Positions 32,501-45,900 of a stretch of DNA of 64,000 nucleotides are shown here, in pieces. Each line of letters begins with the position of its first letter. The stretch's first letter is position 1. Made by a program: the position numbers and the translations under genes. The notes below the pieces were generated by a model, which saw only the letters and a list, made by a program, of their open reading frames with translations, did no database searches and had not been told where the DNA came from. Origin of the DNA: Psettodes erumei (lineage: Eukaryota; Chordata; Actinopteri; Pleuronectiformes; Psettodidae); assembly GCA_016785225.1 (NCBI GenBank), contig JAFBJZ010000613.1, forward strand, positions 62,001 to 126,000, in the 5' to 3' direction.

Positions 32501-35500
32501 AGTGATCTATTGGCAATTTATGGTCTCTGTCTGACTTTCAGCTGAGGAGGAAGAGAGGAGATTCACTGGTGGACTTGTTTCTTTCTTTTCCAAGTTTCAA
32601 AACCTCAGCTCAGATAGAAACATGACATTATCAAACTTTTTTTGAGCACAAAACTGCTATCTTTGAGAAAATGTTGATTTGTCAGCAGCCATCTTAAGGA
32701 TGTCCTCCTGTCTTGCAGGGGCGTGGTGCGAGTGGACATTAATCTACAGGATGTTGATATCGACCAGTGCTCCGCTGACGGCTGGTTTGCAGGAACCCAT
32801 CGATGCAACCTGACCACTATGGAGGTGAGTGTGCCGAACATGCGGATTAGACAGAGGATTGATTTGCTCTGGAAAACTCAACTGTAACGTGCATGCGTTT
32901 GCGCTCGTTCCCAGCAGGCGCTAAATGGAAAAGCACTAAAGCTGTGATGAATGGACGGTGACCTGATTATTCTTTAACGACGCTGTTACGACCTGCTACC
33001 ACTTAACTAAACACTGTCGGCTTAAAATGCATGTGCATAAAAAGAAATGTGTACACTGGGAAATTGTTTGACTTGTTTCCAAAGCAGATTACACTCAGTA
33101 CTTTGCGCGTTTCTATTAAAAATATATACAGAATACATAACACATAACACTACATAACAAATACTGTGATAGTCGTCCTCATAAATCTTTTCCTTCAGTG
33201 TGTCAGGTTGTGAAGAAATATTTTTGGGTCACACATGAAGCTCTGCGAAATGCACCTGCCCCTCGTCTCAGTGATCACCTCTATCAAGGTTATGTTTTGG
33301 TGAAATATGATGTTTGTCTGTTGAACATGATGCTTTTGCATGAAAGTAAGTGGACAGATGCATCCAAGTGCTCATTAGGCAGCTCACAGAGATACAGTAT
33401 AAAGACTCAGCTCCAAATCTCCAGGGGTTCGCTTGCAAGGTTAAGAAATAAATTAAAATTAAAATGTAAGTGATGGGAATGTTGGACAGAGTCAGCGAGC
33501 ATTTCAGTAAAGGTGGGAGGAAATAGCCCAGCTTCAAGTCTCAAGGTCTTGGGCTGAGCTCGTGGACAAGATGATAAAACTCTGAGTGCTGTGCTATTTT
33601 TAAGAGGAATACCCACAACCCACACCCCTGAAGTGGGGAAAGTTTGAAGCTGAGCCAAGGCAGTAAAGTTGTTGAACGTAAATCAAACAATTAGCTGAAA
33701 AAAAAGATGCTTCACGGCCGATGGGAGTCGGGCGCTAAAGCTAGAGGCTGATGTGTAAGGCCTGAGAGAAAAACAGGAGAAAAATTCATCTTTCCCACTT
33801 TCATCACCAGTCAGCAACCTACAGTGCCATGTTAAAAGTGCTGGGCTCAAACTTTTTTCCTTTCCCCCCCAAATCACAGATTAATCACACCTTTCACCGT
33901 AACCTTCCCTTGCCGAGTCGCGGCTGGACCTAGCTACGGTAGCAGCTAGCTCGCTCGGTCGATGCTCCCCGGCGCTTTTCACCTGCTGTTCCACTCCCAT
34001 CGTTAGGAGTGATAGATTTTGAAGAGTTGCTGTAGATAAGACTGCTTCATAATGCATGTGATGTAATGGATTGCAGTGAGCCTCTTTGAATAATTAATCA
34101 CGCTCTTTGTCTCAGTACTTCCACCTCTCTGCGGACAGTCGATGCCACAGACGTTTGACGTGCAGTGTGTGTTGGTTGGCTGCAAGGAGACAAATACATT
34201 GTTGCTGCTATAGATTTTAGCTTGGTTTGCGAAATAATGATCTCCGCGTGCTCACGGTGCAGGAGCGTGTACGGAGCGCGCTCGCACGTGGTCGTATGAT
34301 GAAAGCCCGCCGCGGTCGTGGCACGTCGCGGGATGCGTGGCGTCTTGTGCGGCGTCTTGCGCGGCGTCGGCGTTGTTGCGCAGGAGGGCTCATTATCGTC
34401 ATATCTGCCAGATAAACAACACAGATGGGGAGAGGTGTGCAGCGAGCACCACTGATTTAAACCAAGTCGTTATCGTTTGTGAACGTGCGCGACGGAGTTT
34501 GTATCATAATTCATAAATCACTCGTGATCCCCTCACATCATAAGAGCCTTGCGCAAATATGAATTACGGCACGCCATCTTGGAAACTGCTACAGCTAACG
34601 ACCTGCCTTCCTGTGTGCACGACCAGGTAAATCAGAGGTGACGTGGGAGGCTGATGTTTCGCTAGCTATGAATAGAAAGCCCAACAGCGGTGTAATCAAG
34701 TCTTGTTGGGCTGTGTATGTGTGTGGTAATGTGATAAAATCAACATTGGGAGGGATGTCCTCCATTTGCAAACAGGGATTCATTTTGTTTTATTGCTGCC
34801 TTTTTTTCCCACTCAGGTATTCCCTCTGCATGTGCAGCAATTTGTGCTTTAATAGGTTTCTTTGGGTCCATTTAAGTAAAAAAAGACAATCATTTCAAGC
34901 TGCTATAGATCCGCGTAAGGAGTCATTTCTCTGTTTTATTGGAAACAAAGCAGTTGCTTTAGTTGGTGTTGGAGCAGTTTATTTACTGAAGTGTTTCATT
35001 GACGTATTCCCATTTCCATTCTGCCCTCGGAGGCTCTTTACAACAGCATTTGCAGCTACACAACGCTTCTGCGTTCGACTCCACTTTCCGTTTCGCGCGC
35101 TCAACTCAGTCAGGAATTATCCACCATCTATGGATTCCTTTCATCGCGCAGCCACTGTTCTTCTCCTGCGTCTAAGCAGCGCTTTAAGTGCCACCATTCC
35201 AGCAATTGAATTTGACAAAATGCAGTCGTTCCAGCCAGAGACGGCCGCCTGGCCTCCGCGTATATCCTGCCTCTCAAGCTGCTGTTTGTCCAGCCAAGCA
35301 TGCAGGCAGCCCAAACTCAGATGGAGACAGACGCTATGGATGACTGATTCACCAGGCGAGCAGACGAAGGCAAAACAAAACGAGGCTCGGACCGTTGACA
35401 GGAAAAATACAATAACACGACGGTGTCGGAAACCTTCGGTTGTTTGAAGACATTTTAAAATCCAACGACCGTCGCCCAGTTTTTCCTCATTCTTTTCTCA

Positions 35501-38500
35501 CTAATCATTTTCACAAAAATCCTCATTCTTGAGTATTTGACAAGTCCCACATCCAACCCAGTAGGATTTTTAGATCTGTAGAAAATGTGTGCCTGTGTAA
35601 AAAGCTGGGAAGGGAACGGTATGTACAATTTACATATTGTTTTTATTCAGTTGTTTTTTGCCAGTAGGCACTGTATATTTTACCATCAAATTACAGGAAC
35701 TTGCATGCAGTGGAGAAAATCAACCAGCCTATGCTGCTGTCAAGGACAATATATATTAATCCACATTATTATCAACTCTGACTGCAGACCAGTCGCCACG
35801 TGAATCACGCCGGGAGCAAACATTGTATTTCTTTGATTAAGGGTACAGCTCTGACTTCTACCAGTCACACCGAAACTCCATGAATCATTACACAGCCAAG
35901 CACGGGGCCCAAATATTATCAACCGCAATCTCGACTTCATTTCCTGCTGAAACGGTGTATACATGCTGCTTGAGCTTGACGTTTCCTCGTCTTTTTTCTC
36001 TTTCCATTTTTTTTTCCCCTGCCGCTCACCTCTCACTAATGGCACTTCCATTAGCGCGTTTCACCGTTCTTCAAAAGTCCAGGACTTTGCCGCCCTGGGG
36101 GCACCTTTCATACGAGAACGTGGCTGTGGATGATGATGAATGTTTCAATCAATTAGCTTATTGCTCAGAACAAGTGGTGGGGCCCTGGGGGACTGTAGCC
36201 CGTGAAAGGCAGTGACACATAACCTGAATGATTGCTGCAGCCGCCACGACAAGGACTCCTGACTCCGCGCTGTTTCCTTGTTGGGGCTGAGCGAGGGCCG
36301 CTGGAGAGAAGTGAACATTTATAAACCGAGAATGCTATGAGGACGTCAGACTTTGGCTATAAATACAGGAAAGTGAGATCGTAAATCTGAAAATTCAAGC
36401 CATAGCTTTTGTTTGATTTGATGGGCTGATGTAGAACTTGGTGCACACATTCATGATCCCAGAGGATGAATCCTAATCAATTTGGTGACACCACGCAATA
36501 CTTTGGTTTAGTTAATACATTTATGGATCCAAACCCCTGCCAGAAGTGAAGTGGTATAATTGAAATTGCAGTCATGAGGCTGCAACAGACACACACAAAC
36601 ACACGTGTGTGAAACCACCGCGTGACGGGGGGGCTGCTTTTGGGCTTTTTTGTACACTCAGCACTTTGTGTGTTTTATTGAGGCCTCGCTGTGGAAAAGC
36701 TGAAGTAGATACTCTGTCTGTTGAATCACTGTTACATCTTGACCTTGGTTCACAAGGTCGTCCCGGCCCAGCCCGCTATCATCTCAATCACACGCTGATT
36801 TCTCCGCCGTGTACCTTGTGCTGCTGAATTAATAACGCCATCAGTGTTAAACCGCCGCCGCTGCTTCCTGCTGCGTCTGCTCTCACCTCTCTCTCTCTGG
36901 ATTTCACTCTTTCTCTCCCTCCCAAACGGGCAAGATCCACACTTGTTGTCCTCCACCCTTGTTTGGACGTCATTTCGACTTCTCAAACATTCACACAGCC
37001 ATGACAAATAATGGTCGCACGCTCCGTTAACAGTATCCTTCACACTGAATAAGTCAGAAAGGACAGAAAGAAAAGCAGCTGATTGCCATTGACCTCAGTG
37101 GTGACCTGCGACCCCAGCCGTTCATGTCACGCATTGTCTCTGTGATTTACATCTCATTGTCTTTTGTCCTGCAATCTTGACTTGCAGCTGTCCTCAGTTT
37201 AGAAAGCTCGCATGGTGCTGGCAGCCATGATAACACGTTCTCTATCTGGACACAGTTGTGCACGAGCGTAACGTACAACTGCCTTTTTCAAATGACCTGA
37301 TCTCTCTATTTGTGGTTCATTCATTTAACCTAAGACAGACACGTGACAGGCTGAATGGATGGGATTCATTTTAAAACACTTTGAAAACTGATTGCCAACA
37401 GAAACTCATTAATCAGCGTGTCATAAAAAAAGATAGATTTGAGCATCAGAAATGTTGCCTCATTTGCATGCAAAGGTTTGAGGCCCCATTCTGTCCCATA
37501 ATGACTCATCCTTTGTGCTGGCAATCACTTTCTGTGAGAAATTGACCATTTTCTTCAAATGTTTGATATATTGAACCACTTATGCCAGTATTCCCTTAAT
37601 GAAAAGCTCCCAGAGTACAACATAAAACACACTGAAACATGCTCTTGAATGTTATATTCCTTTCAACTTTATATCATTTAATTGCTTTGTTAACCAGATC
37701 CTCATTTAAGGGTGATAATGTATCCCAGAGAACAGAAATAACATAGTTCTTAAAGGTTTTACTGTGAAATGAGCTTCTTCCTGCTTTAAAGTGAAGAAAA
37801 CTACTAAGATGAAATGGTTTGAAACCTAAACTAACTAATGGTTCATCACAATTAAATGTGAGGCAGTGAATATCTGGAATTGATTGTTTTGAAGTGAAAC
37901 GGCCAATTCACCGTCACATTTTGCACATTTTGCAGCCATACACAAAGTCCTGAGCTAATGCACAGTTTCGTGTCACATCCAAAACATGTCATTCTTCGCT
38001 AGGACTTGATTTTTCACTCGACACGCCGCACGCTCAGAAACGTCCCCGAGCCCCTCTTCGAGTGTGATACATTAGCTGAGCAATGGTGAGTAACGTTTAT
38101 CCGCTTGTTTCTCTGACAGCCTCCCCGTCCAAGTGTTCCCTCTACGCTCATTCAACAAAAATGCCCCCCCCCATTCATCCGCAGGCCCGCCGAGCTCATT
38201 CTTCGATAAAAATAGCAGCCTTTCCAGGATCCTGGGAATCCCCCTGCCGTTTGATACACGGCATCAGGGGGCGGCGATTCCCAAAAGGGACCTGCGGCTT
38301 CACAACCGAGCCCGTGACCCTTTCAACCCGCCGATCCCGTTTCGGCAATTTGGAAGGAGAGAAAGGGCGCGAGGCATCCTCATTAAGTGCCTTTCTTGCT
38401 ATGTTGCCTATTAGAGTATGTTCGGGAGCCTATAAATAGGGTAATTGCTAATTATCTACAGTGATCGCACCAAAGCTGTGATTATGCTTCAGAGCTGATC

Positions 38501-41500
38501 AGGGTGCTTGATAGGAAGGAAACAGAATACTGTTGTGCACCAGCAGATTTAAATTAGGCAGCAACGTAGTCTGAGCGAGCCCTCCTCAAGAACAGGCCGT
38601 AAATGTGGACTGGAAAAGAAAAGACTAATGAGTTTCTTTAGGATGAACAGAGACGTGAATATACGTCTGCAGCCTGGCAGATGGATGGAGCGGAAACCAC
38701 GAAATGTTTTTAATGTCTGTACAGCGGCACAAACATGAAATATCCATGTTCATATTCATCAATCAGCATCTGAAAAAATAAACTTCACTTCGTAAGGGTC
38801 TCACGCTGTAGACTGAGCATAAATGTTCTTACAGGACATTTTTGTTGTTAAATAAAACCAAAAATTTACAAAATTCAAACCTCACATTGGACAGGGCTAC
38901 GGCGCTCTGCGTCCCGCCGCCCCGTCTCGTCGGGGCTGTCGGAGATGAAAACATCAGGGCCGACGGCTGCCGGCCGTAACGCAGAGGGACGACAGATCAC
39001 AGGACAATTCTGGTTTTAACTCTGGCCCCTGGCAGCGCAGCCCTTCCTCCACCACCATCCCGCTAATTGGCTGTGTGGATAATGGAGGAACTCTGAATTT
39101 ACATGGAAACACTTTGAAGACTTGAATGCACTCGCCCCCGGGGCAGAGTCTTACATCCCGCTCTGCCCGGCCTCGGCAGCGCACCGTAAGCCGAGGCAGA
39201 AAGCAAACACGGGGTCCGGGGAGGACGGGATGAGAGCGGAACGTAGAGGTAACATTTGTCTAGGGACCCGTGAGACTGGATGTAAAATGAGTGCAGCGGC
39301 TGGCTTACAGAGGATAGTGAGACAAAAAAGATTCTCTGTAGTTCAGGTCTTACTAAGCTGTTTGTACGTGAACCTTGCAGTGGAAGTGAACCGGCTGTTT
39401 ACGCCCGAGGAGTTTTCCAACATCCATCCATTCACCTGTTGTGGAGTGGCCCACATATCCCACTCCTCTGTCACAGCCTCCAGCTCCTCCCAGGAGACGC
39501 CGCGGCCAGGCGGGATATTTAATCCCTCTAGTGTGTAGTGGCACTGACACGGGGCCTCCTCCCTGTTGGACCCGTCGAGGAATATCTCCACAGGGAGGTA
39601 CCGAGGAGGATCAGATGCCAAAGGCTTCTCAGCTGGGAATTTTTCAGCTTGAGAGAGTATCGGTGCGAGTCTGAGTAGACCCTCCTGAGCAAACCGGGGA
39701 TTTCAACCACTTCATCACTGCCTCGCTTCAGTGTCAAGCAACCCGACAGTTACTGTAATGTAGTTGCAAGTCAGCAAACAGCCTCTTTATCCAGGATTTT
39801 TTCCATTCGTGGCGTCAAATTGCTTGCTGGTCAAAGATTTAAAGTGAGGAAGAGCTGCAGCTGTTGCAGTGGCAGTGAGGATGTGCGTCTCTGCTGCGAG
39901 TGGCAACAGTTGCTGTGCGTTTTCCCGTCCCCGGCCAGTTTACTTTGACACGACCATAAGCTGTGAAAGTGATTATGAAAGCAATATCCCAGAGGTGCGT
40001 GTTGTGTGCGCCGAGGAGCTGTGTGTGTGTGTGTTTACTCGTCCGGCTTGATGCAAATGTTAAGCTTCCCCCAGGCCCGAGTGTTTATCTCGCTGGTGTT
40101 TAGGCTTCGGTCGTTGGACGGCACCCAAAGCGAGGCCCGGCTGCCCGGGCGGCTCCGCTCCGGCTAACTCCTGCCGCTTGACCTCGTTTAAAGGCCCGGC
40201 TGGCTGTCGAGCTGTCCCTCTGAGCAAAGACACACACACAGCCGTCCAGCTCACTGTGACTGCGCAGGCTTTGTGTTTGTCTGTGCGACTGAGTAAGAGC
40301 GACGCACGAGGGCTGCAATTCCGGTCTGAGCCAGAACCAGAACCAATTTATTTTGCCAAGTCACTGCCCAACAGCTAAAAATAAAGAAACGAGACAAACC
40401 CAGCCCCAAGCAAATATTTTGACGTCAAAACTCTGTCTGACACAATCACAAACACGCAACTACACACAAACCGTGATAAATTTTCTTGCTGCTCTAACCT
40501 ACGGACCTCATGAAGCATTAACATGTGAACCAACTGGACCTCCTGTACTCTTTATATTCTCAGTGACAGTCAGGCAGAGAACAGGGCCAGGCTGTGTTAT
40601 TTACATAATATAAAACTTAATGCACTTTATAATATACTTGAATTTCATGAGCCTGAGTGTCATGAACAGAGCACGTACTGTACAGCCCCTGTGGCTTTTT
40701 TAAAACAGAACCGGCTTACTGTCTGATTTCCCCCGGTGCCTTCACACGCATCCTGAGCCGACAATTTACAGCACGCCGCACACACGTGCAAACAAGGACA
40801 CGGCCGCGCTGTGTGTGCACAGCAAATTGCCCTCCCGCCAAGTCGTCTCCGTCTAACCTCCTTTCCCCGCGTTCTATAGTTCCATCTGTAATTACTGGGT
40901 GATAAGCTTTCCTTGGGGTTTATGTTGCACTCTGTAGGATCATTACAAATATCTACAGAGGCCTATTAGCGGTTGATTAGGCGCTTTGCCGGACCGGAAG
41001 AGCGTGGGCTCATTTCAGACAGAGAGGGAGAGGCTCAGGCAGGCCCTAATTAGCCTGAAGAATTGAGCTGGATCCTGGTTTCCTGGTCAGGTGGAAGACG
41101 CCCCGGCCTCTGCATCAATTAGTGCTTCTCCTGGAGTTGTTGTTTTTTTTAGTATTATTATTATTCTCCCGCTTCATTTCACAGAGAGGTGATGGAGGAG
41201 AACTGCTGTGTTTGATGTCAGGAGAAAGTATAGTGCTTCCCGAAGCCTAATGTAGATTAAGCTTAGCGACAGCTACGGTGAATTTATTGACTTAATTTAA
41301 TTTGCAAGTTATTCAGGTCTTCACAGCCCTGCTTGCACAGGTATTTACACTGCAGCAGCAAACAAGAAGTATTATTTTCCATGCTTTTCTCATTTTCAGT
41401 GACTGTAGAGGACAGTTATTCTTCCAGAGTGGGGTCAGGGTTCCCAACACAGATGTGTCAATGGGAGCAGACATTGCTATCCAGTCCCAATCATGAAAAA

Positions 41501-41674
41501 CAACCTGTCAGGTGTCTGTATACTTTTGGCAATACAGTATTCAAACAGATCAGTGCAGATCTGTGGTTGTGCCTGCTGCATTCACTGAGGTTTAAATGAA
41601 ATTTAAGGCATTAATAATTTAATTTGGACTTCATGTTTTAAGCAGCACGGGTGTAAGACACACTGCAAACAAGC

Positions 41675-41713
<39 letters not shown>

Positions 41714-42844
41714 CCTGCGCCCTTCTCTGAGTGCTCTGCGGTCTGACACTGTGACGCATTCCAATGAAAAGGCGCTCGCTCGCGGTCGGCGTGCGTCACC
41801 GCGGCGATTAGCGTGTCAGAGCGCGCGCGCCTGACTGACAGCTGCCACAGCTGGGACGTAAACAGCAGCGAGCGGCGCCGGTGGGGGGAACCCGAGGGGG
41901 CCGGAGACGTACGGTGCGCGCAGGCTCCGGGTGTCTCCGCGCCAACAGGTGAAACAGGTGACGGCGCTGGAGACAAACCCCGCGTCTCCGGGCCGTTATC
42001 AGTTCATTTCCACGTTACAGTTAAATCATGCGCATCCACTCGGTTGTGAAGGGCCGATGAAGTCATTCCTCGTCAGATGCGATCAGAAGCAGCAGATTCT
42101 GTGCAGTCAGACACTTTCGCAGGCCTAATTAACGATCAGTTAATTTGATGTGATTTCTGCTCTCTGGCAGCGCAGCCGAGGCCTCCAGCTCGTTAGGGGA
42201 AAGAACAATATGGCCGCCTGAGATGCTCTCAACGCACAACACCATCAAGCATAATTAATAGCATATGTCAGGCTTATAGAAGTGGGTCACCGCTTGTATG
42301 TGTTTTACTCACCATAGTATGACAGAATCAGAGCTACTGCATGTAGCGCATATTTCACCCATACAGACAATCGAGAGTATTTTAATGAAGTCATAATGCT
42401 GTTAATAAGGTTGTTTATCGTTTTATATCATCTAATGTTTTCAGTTTTTATAAGAATAGTTCAAAGATTATCAGATTTATCGATAATGAAAATAATCTCT
42501 AGTGTGCATCCATGAGGCTGGATGTATTTTGTTTTTGTAAAGCTTTTCTTGCATTAGCACCACTTGTTGATGTGTGGAAGAGGATGTGAATTGTTGCATT
42601 CTGAATTACACGGAGCATATTTAAGTTGCCTCCCGAGTATGAAACAAACCCCACAAGCTTCCCCTGCTGCTGAGATCACGTGTGACTGATGGCAGGTCGC
42701 TGTGAGGCAGGCTGCTCCGTCTGGGCCGGCCTCCCCGTTCAACATACTCCACGTCCGAGCCCCCGCATCAATCACGCAGCAGGCAGGAGGGGGATGCACT
42801 GCCAGGGCTATTCCTGGCTCTCCCTGTCACACACATGGAACACA

Positions 42845-42907
<63 letters not shown>

Positions 42908-45900
42908 GTCTCTGGCTGTTTCTTCTGGCGTCTCTGCGAGGTGGGCATATTAACAGTGGCAGGCGGTAGCTGCAGTATGCTCCACCTGTCCTGAGGAGAC
43001 GGCTGCTGGGAAATCAAACATGAAATCAGTTACCTGACTCACGTTGCACCGCGCGGTGCTCATTTAAAGCTGCACCAGAAGGAGCTTTGTGAAGGAACGT
43101 GACGAGAGTGGACCATCTATCCTGCAGTTTCATCCTGTCGGGCCCAAATAAAACCTGCACCCGACGCCCACAGGATGAAATGGAGCTGTCTGTTGCTAAA
43201 TGTTTTCCAAGCGGTCAAAATTTCTTTAACCCAAACATACAAAGAAAGAACTCCTGGTGTCTCGAACATGCGGGGCTCATGTTTAACCATATTCTAAATG
43301 CATGCAGTGAAAAGCATGCATCTGTCTCTCAATGAGCAAATATTTCACGACGAGTCATGCGACGTACTGATGGAGTCAAAATATGCACAGTGCTGCGTGC
43401 AGGTTTACGATTTTCAGATCAAAAGGGCCCTTTTCCAGGCCGTCAGCGCCGACACGAGGAGCCGTCGTCAGCACATTAGTGTAGTGCCACTTTAAATGCT
43501 TTGGTCTCTTCGGTGGAATTTGTTTGAGAGACTCGTTCACCGAATAGTAACTCGGTAATTACCTTGTGCTTTCGAGCCCCGACAGGCCTCTCCAAGGCAT
43601 AGACTGGGGGGGGGTACACTCTCAGACTGAGAAAAAAAAAAAAAAAACAGCAGCCAGACCTCGCCGAGGACCTTGAGAGATTGCCAGAAATAGCTGCCTC
43701 TTAAGATGTGCAGAGTCCAGTCCGCTGTGAAGACGGAGACTGTGCTTCATTTAGACGCCGCCGTTGGCCCTGCCTCAGACCTCGCAGTCGGGTCACAAAC
43801 ACTTCACAGCGTGTCAAGTGTCAACTCAAGCACCGTTGGTATTCTGGGCCTCTCGTTGTTCCTTGGGACTCATACGTCATTATCATCTCCGTGTAGAAAA
43901 AACACGATTGCATTGTAGGAAATAAAAAAAGAGACTATTATGTCGTTTGAGAAAGAATGAGAGAGAAAAAATGAAAGGTTTTTGACCTGAATGTGTTCAC
44001 ACAGAGGAGAAGATGGAATCTCATTCCCACAAGAAAAAGAATTAATGGTTCTCCTTTAATCATGTAAATAAGCCTGGCCCTAATTTAGACATTAATTATA
44101 TCTTGTAATTTGGCAAACAGCACACAGGGTCTGCCAGGGATGCCCCCCCCCCCCCCAACGCCCCCCCGAGTTTTTCCCAGCAGCCCTCAGTCTGTTTCCT
44201 ATCAGACCTTCAATCAAATGGAAGAAGCTTCATTAATTTAACACTGAGTGGTAAGAAGTCAGACTGAGGGAGGAAACTCACAACTTAAATAATTAGACCC
44301 TTGTCCCGCTCACAAGACATTTGAACCCGCAGTCTGTTCACTGACTTTCAGCTACGGGCTGGTCCAGTACTCACACTTTAATTGTTTCTTATCAGTCTGT
44401 ATTACAGGGTGTTGGACAGATTATCGAGTGAATAGATGTTCAAATTGCATTTGTCTTCAGTGTGTGCTTTTTCTTTTATTTCCACCTCTCCACAGTGTTT
44501 GCCGATCCACGGCCACGGATTCGTCTTAGACAAGTACAAGTGCCACTGCAAGAAAGGATTCTACCATCCCAACCGAGTGGCTGTCAACGGCTTCACAAGT
44601 AAGTCAGTGATAGAGAAAAGCTGTTTGTTTATCACTGTCGTAACAGGGACGCCTGGGCTCCCAGCTAAACTCAAACAACCTGCGGTGAAGGTGCAGCTGC
44701 TGAATCCTGACACAGTTAATCATCATTGTTTTAATTGACGATTGGCGATTGGCAATGTGACCTCCAGTTAGGATGCCAACAGGATCCACGCTGTTCAGCA
44801 CAAGGCAGATTATTTCCAGAAAGCAGCCACCTTAAAAAATCAGATTATTCACTGATGAAAGTTGCATATACAGTATGTTGCTTATCGTGACCATGAGTAA
44901 GCAAAAGAACCATATCACCACCTCACGTATTACATAACACCACACCCTCATTTTATAACTATGCTAATGAGAGGGACACGTGTTACCGCCCTGTCTGAAA
45001 ATGGAAGCAGGCCGCGGTACCTGGGGAGGCTAATCAGGTTCGAGATGGGAAATATCTTTTTAATGGTAGTTACTTTTCCCAGTTTCTTCTGTCTGCTGTG
45101 AGTTAATTAAAAAAAGGCTTTTGCAGACACAGAACCCTGGTGGTTTTCACCTGGCCTCCACCGCACTTTCATTTAAATCCACTTTCCCTCCTGTCTCGTC
45201 CCACTCACACCTCATTCAGCATGTTCCTCCGTCTCCATTTTACCCCTCTTTCTCGTCCACTCTCCCTCACGTTAAATTTTTTGATTTATTGCCCCCGTTT
45301 CTCTCAGTACCCTAAAATATTCCGCTTCATGCACAGAGAAAGCAGAAGGCTGCACGGTTTCTTTTTTCTCAGAGAGCTGGATATCTGTGCTGTTCGGCTG
45401 AGCTGCGAGCATGCACAAATTTGGGAGCTTGTGTGTGCAAGTTTGCATGAAAGCAGAGTGTGTGTGTGTGTGTGTGTTTCTTCTAGAATGCAATAACAGA
45501 GAGGAGAGGCAAGCCTGTTAGGGAGGCGTACTGCTGCAGCCTGGCCCACCATGGGGCCAATAACAAGCCTGTTAATCCACATGGGGACATCCTTGACACT
45601 CCTTTGCAGAGAAAGCCAGTGCAACTCACTTTCCTTTGTCTCCCAGTGATCTTCCACTGTGGCTCTCGCACACAAAGATGAGAGAGAAGTTACTGTAGCT
45701 AAGCTTCCTTCTGACTGTCACTCAGATGTTGGCACAGCAAACCAATGGGAATGAGCTAAAGGATATGACTCACAGCCACGGAGATAAGTAGTCCTTTTGA
45801 AGGGATCAATGATGTGCCGAGTCATAGCTTTGAAAAATAGGCCAGTTTCTTTTTAAAGGCAAAATCCATGCAAATCTCTGAGACAATGGCTGTTTCCAAT

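Larger units (their letters stand above)
24215..32718 (+). other. gpr158 intron 1
   Basis: 8.5 kb with several microsatellites (see separate entries). No exon of another gene or RNA gene recognised on either strand. Confidence 0.55.
32825..44495 (+). other. gpr158 intron 2
   Basis: 11.7 kb, the longest intron seen. It holds two CpG-dense patches (34244-34392 and 41752-42000), a transposon-like fragment near 41300-41540, microsatellites and one unexplained 269-codon frame at 34638-35447. No known exon recognised. Confidence 0.5.

Noticed and set aside
33330..33360. Third transposon terminus (aaagtaagtggacag)
   Set aside because: Only about 15 bases resemble the element near 21470 and the flanks do not.
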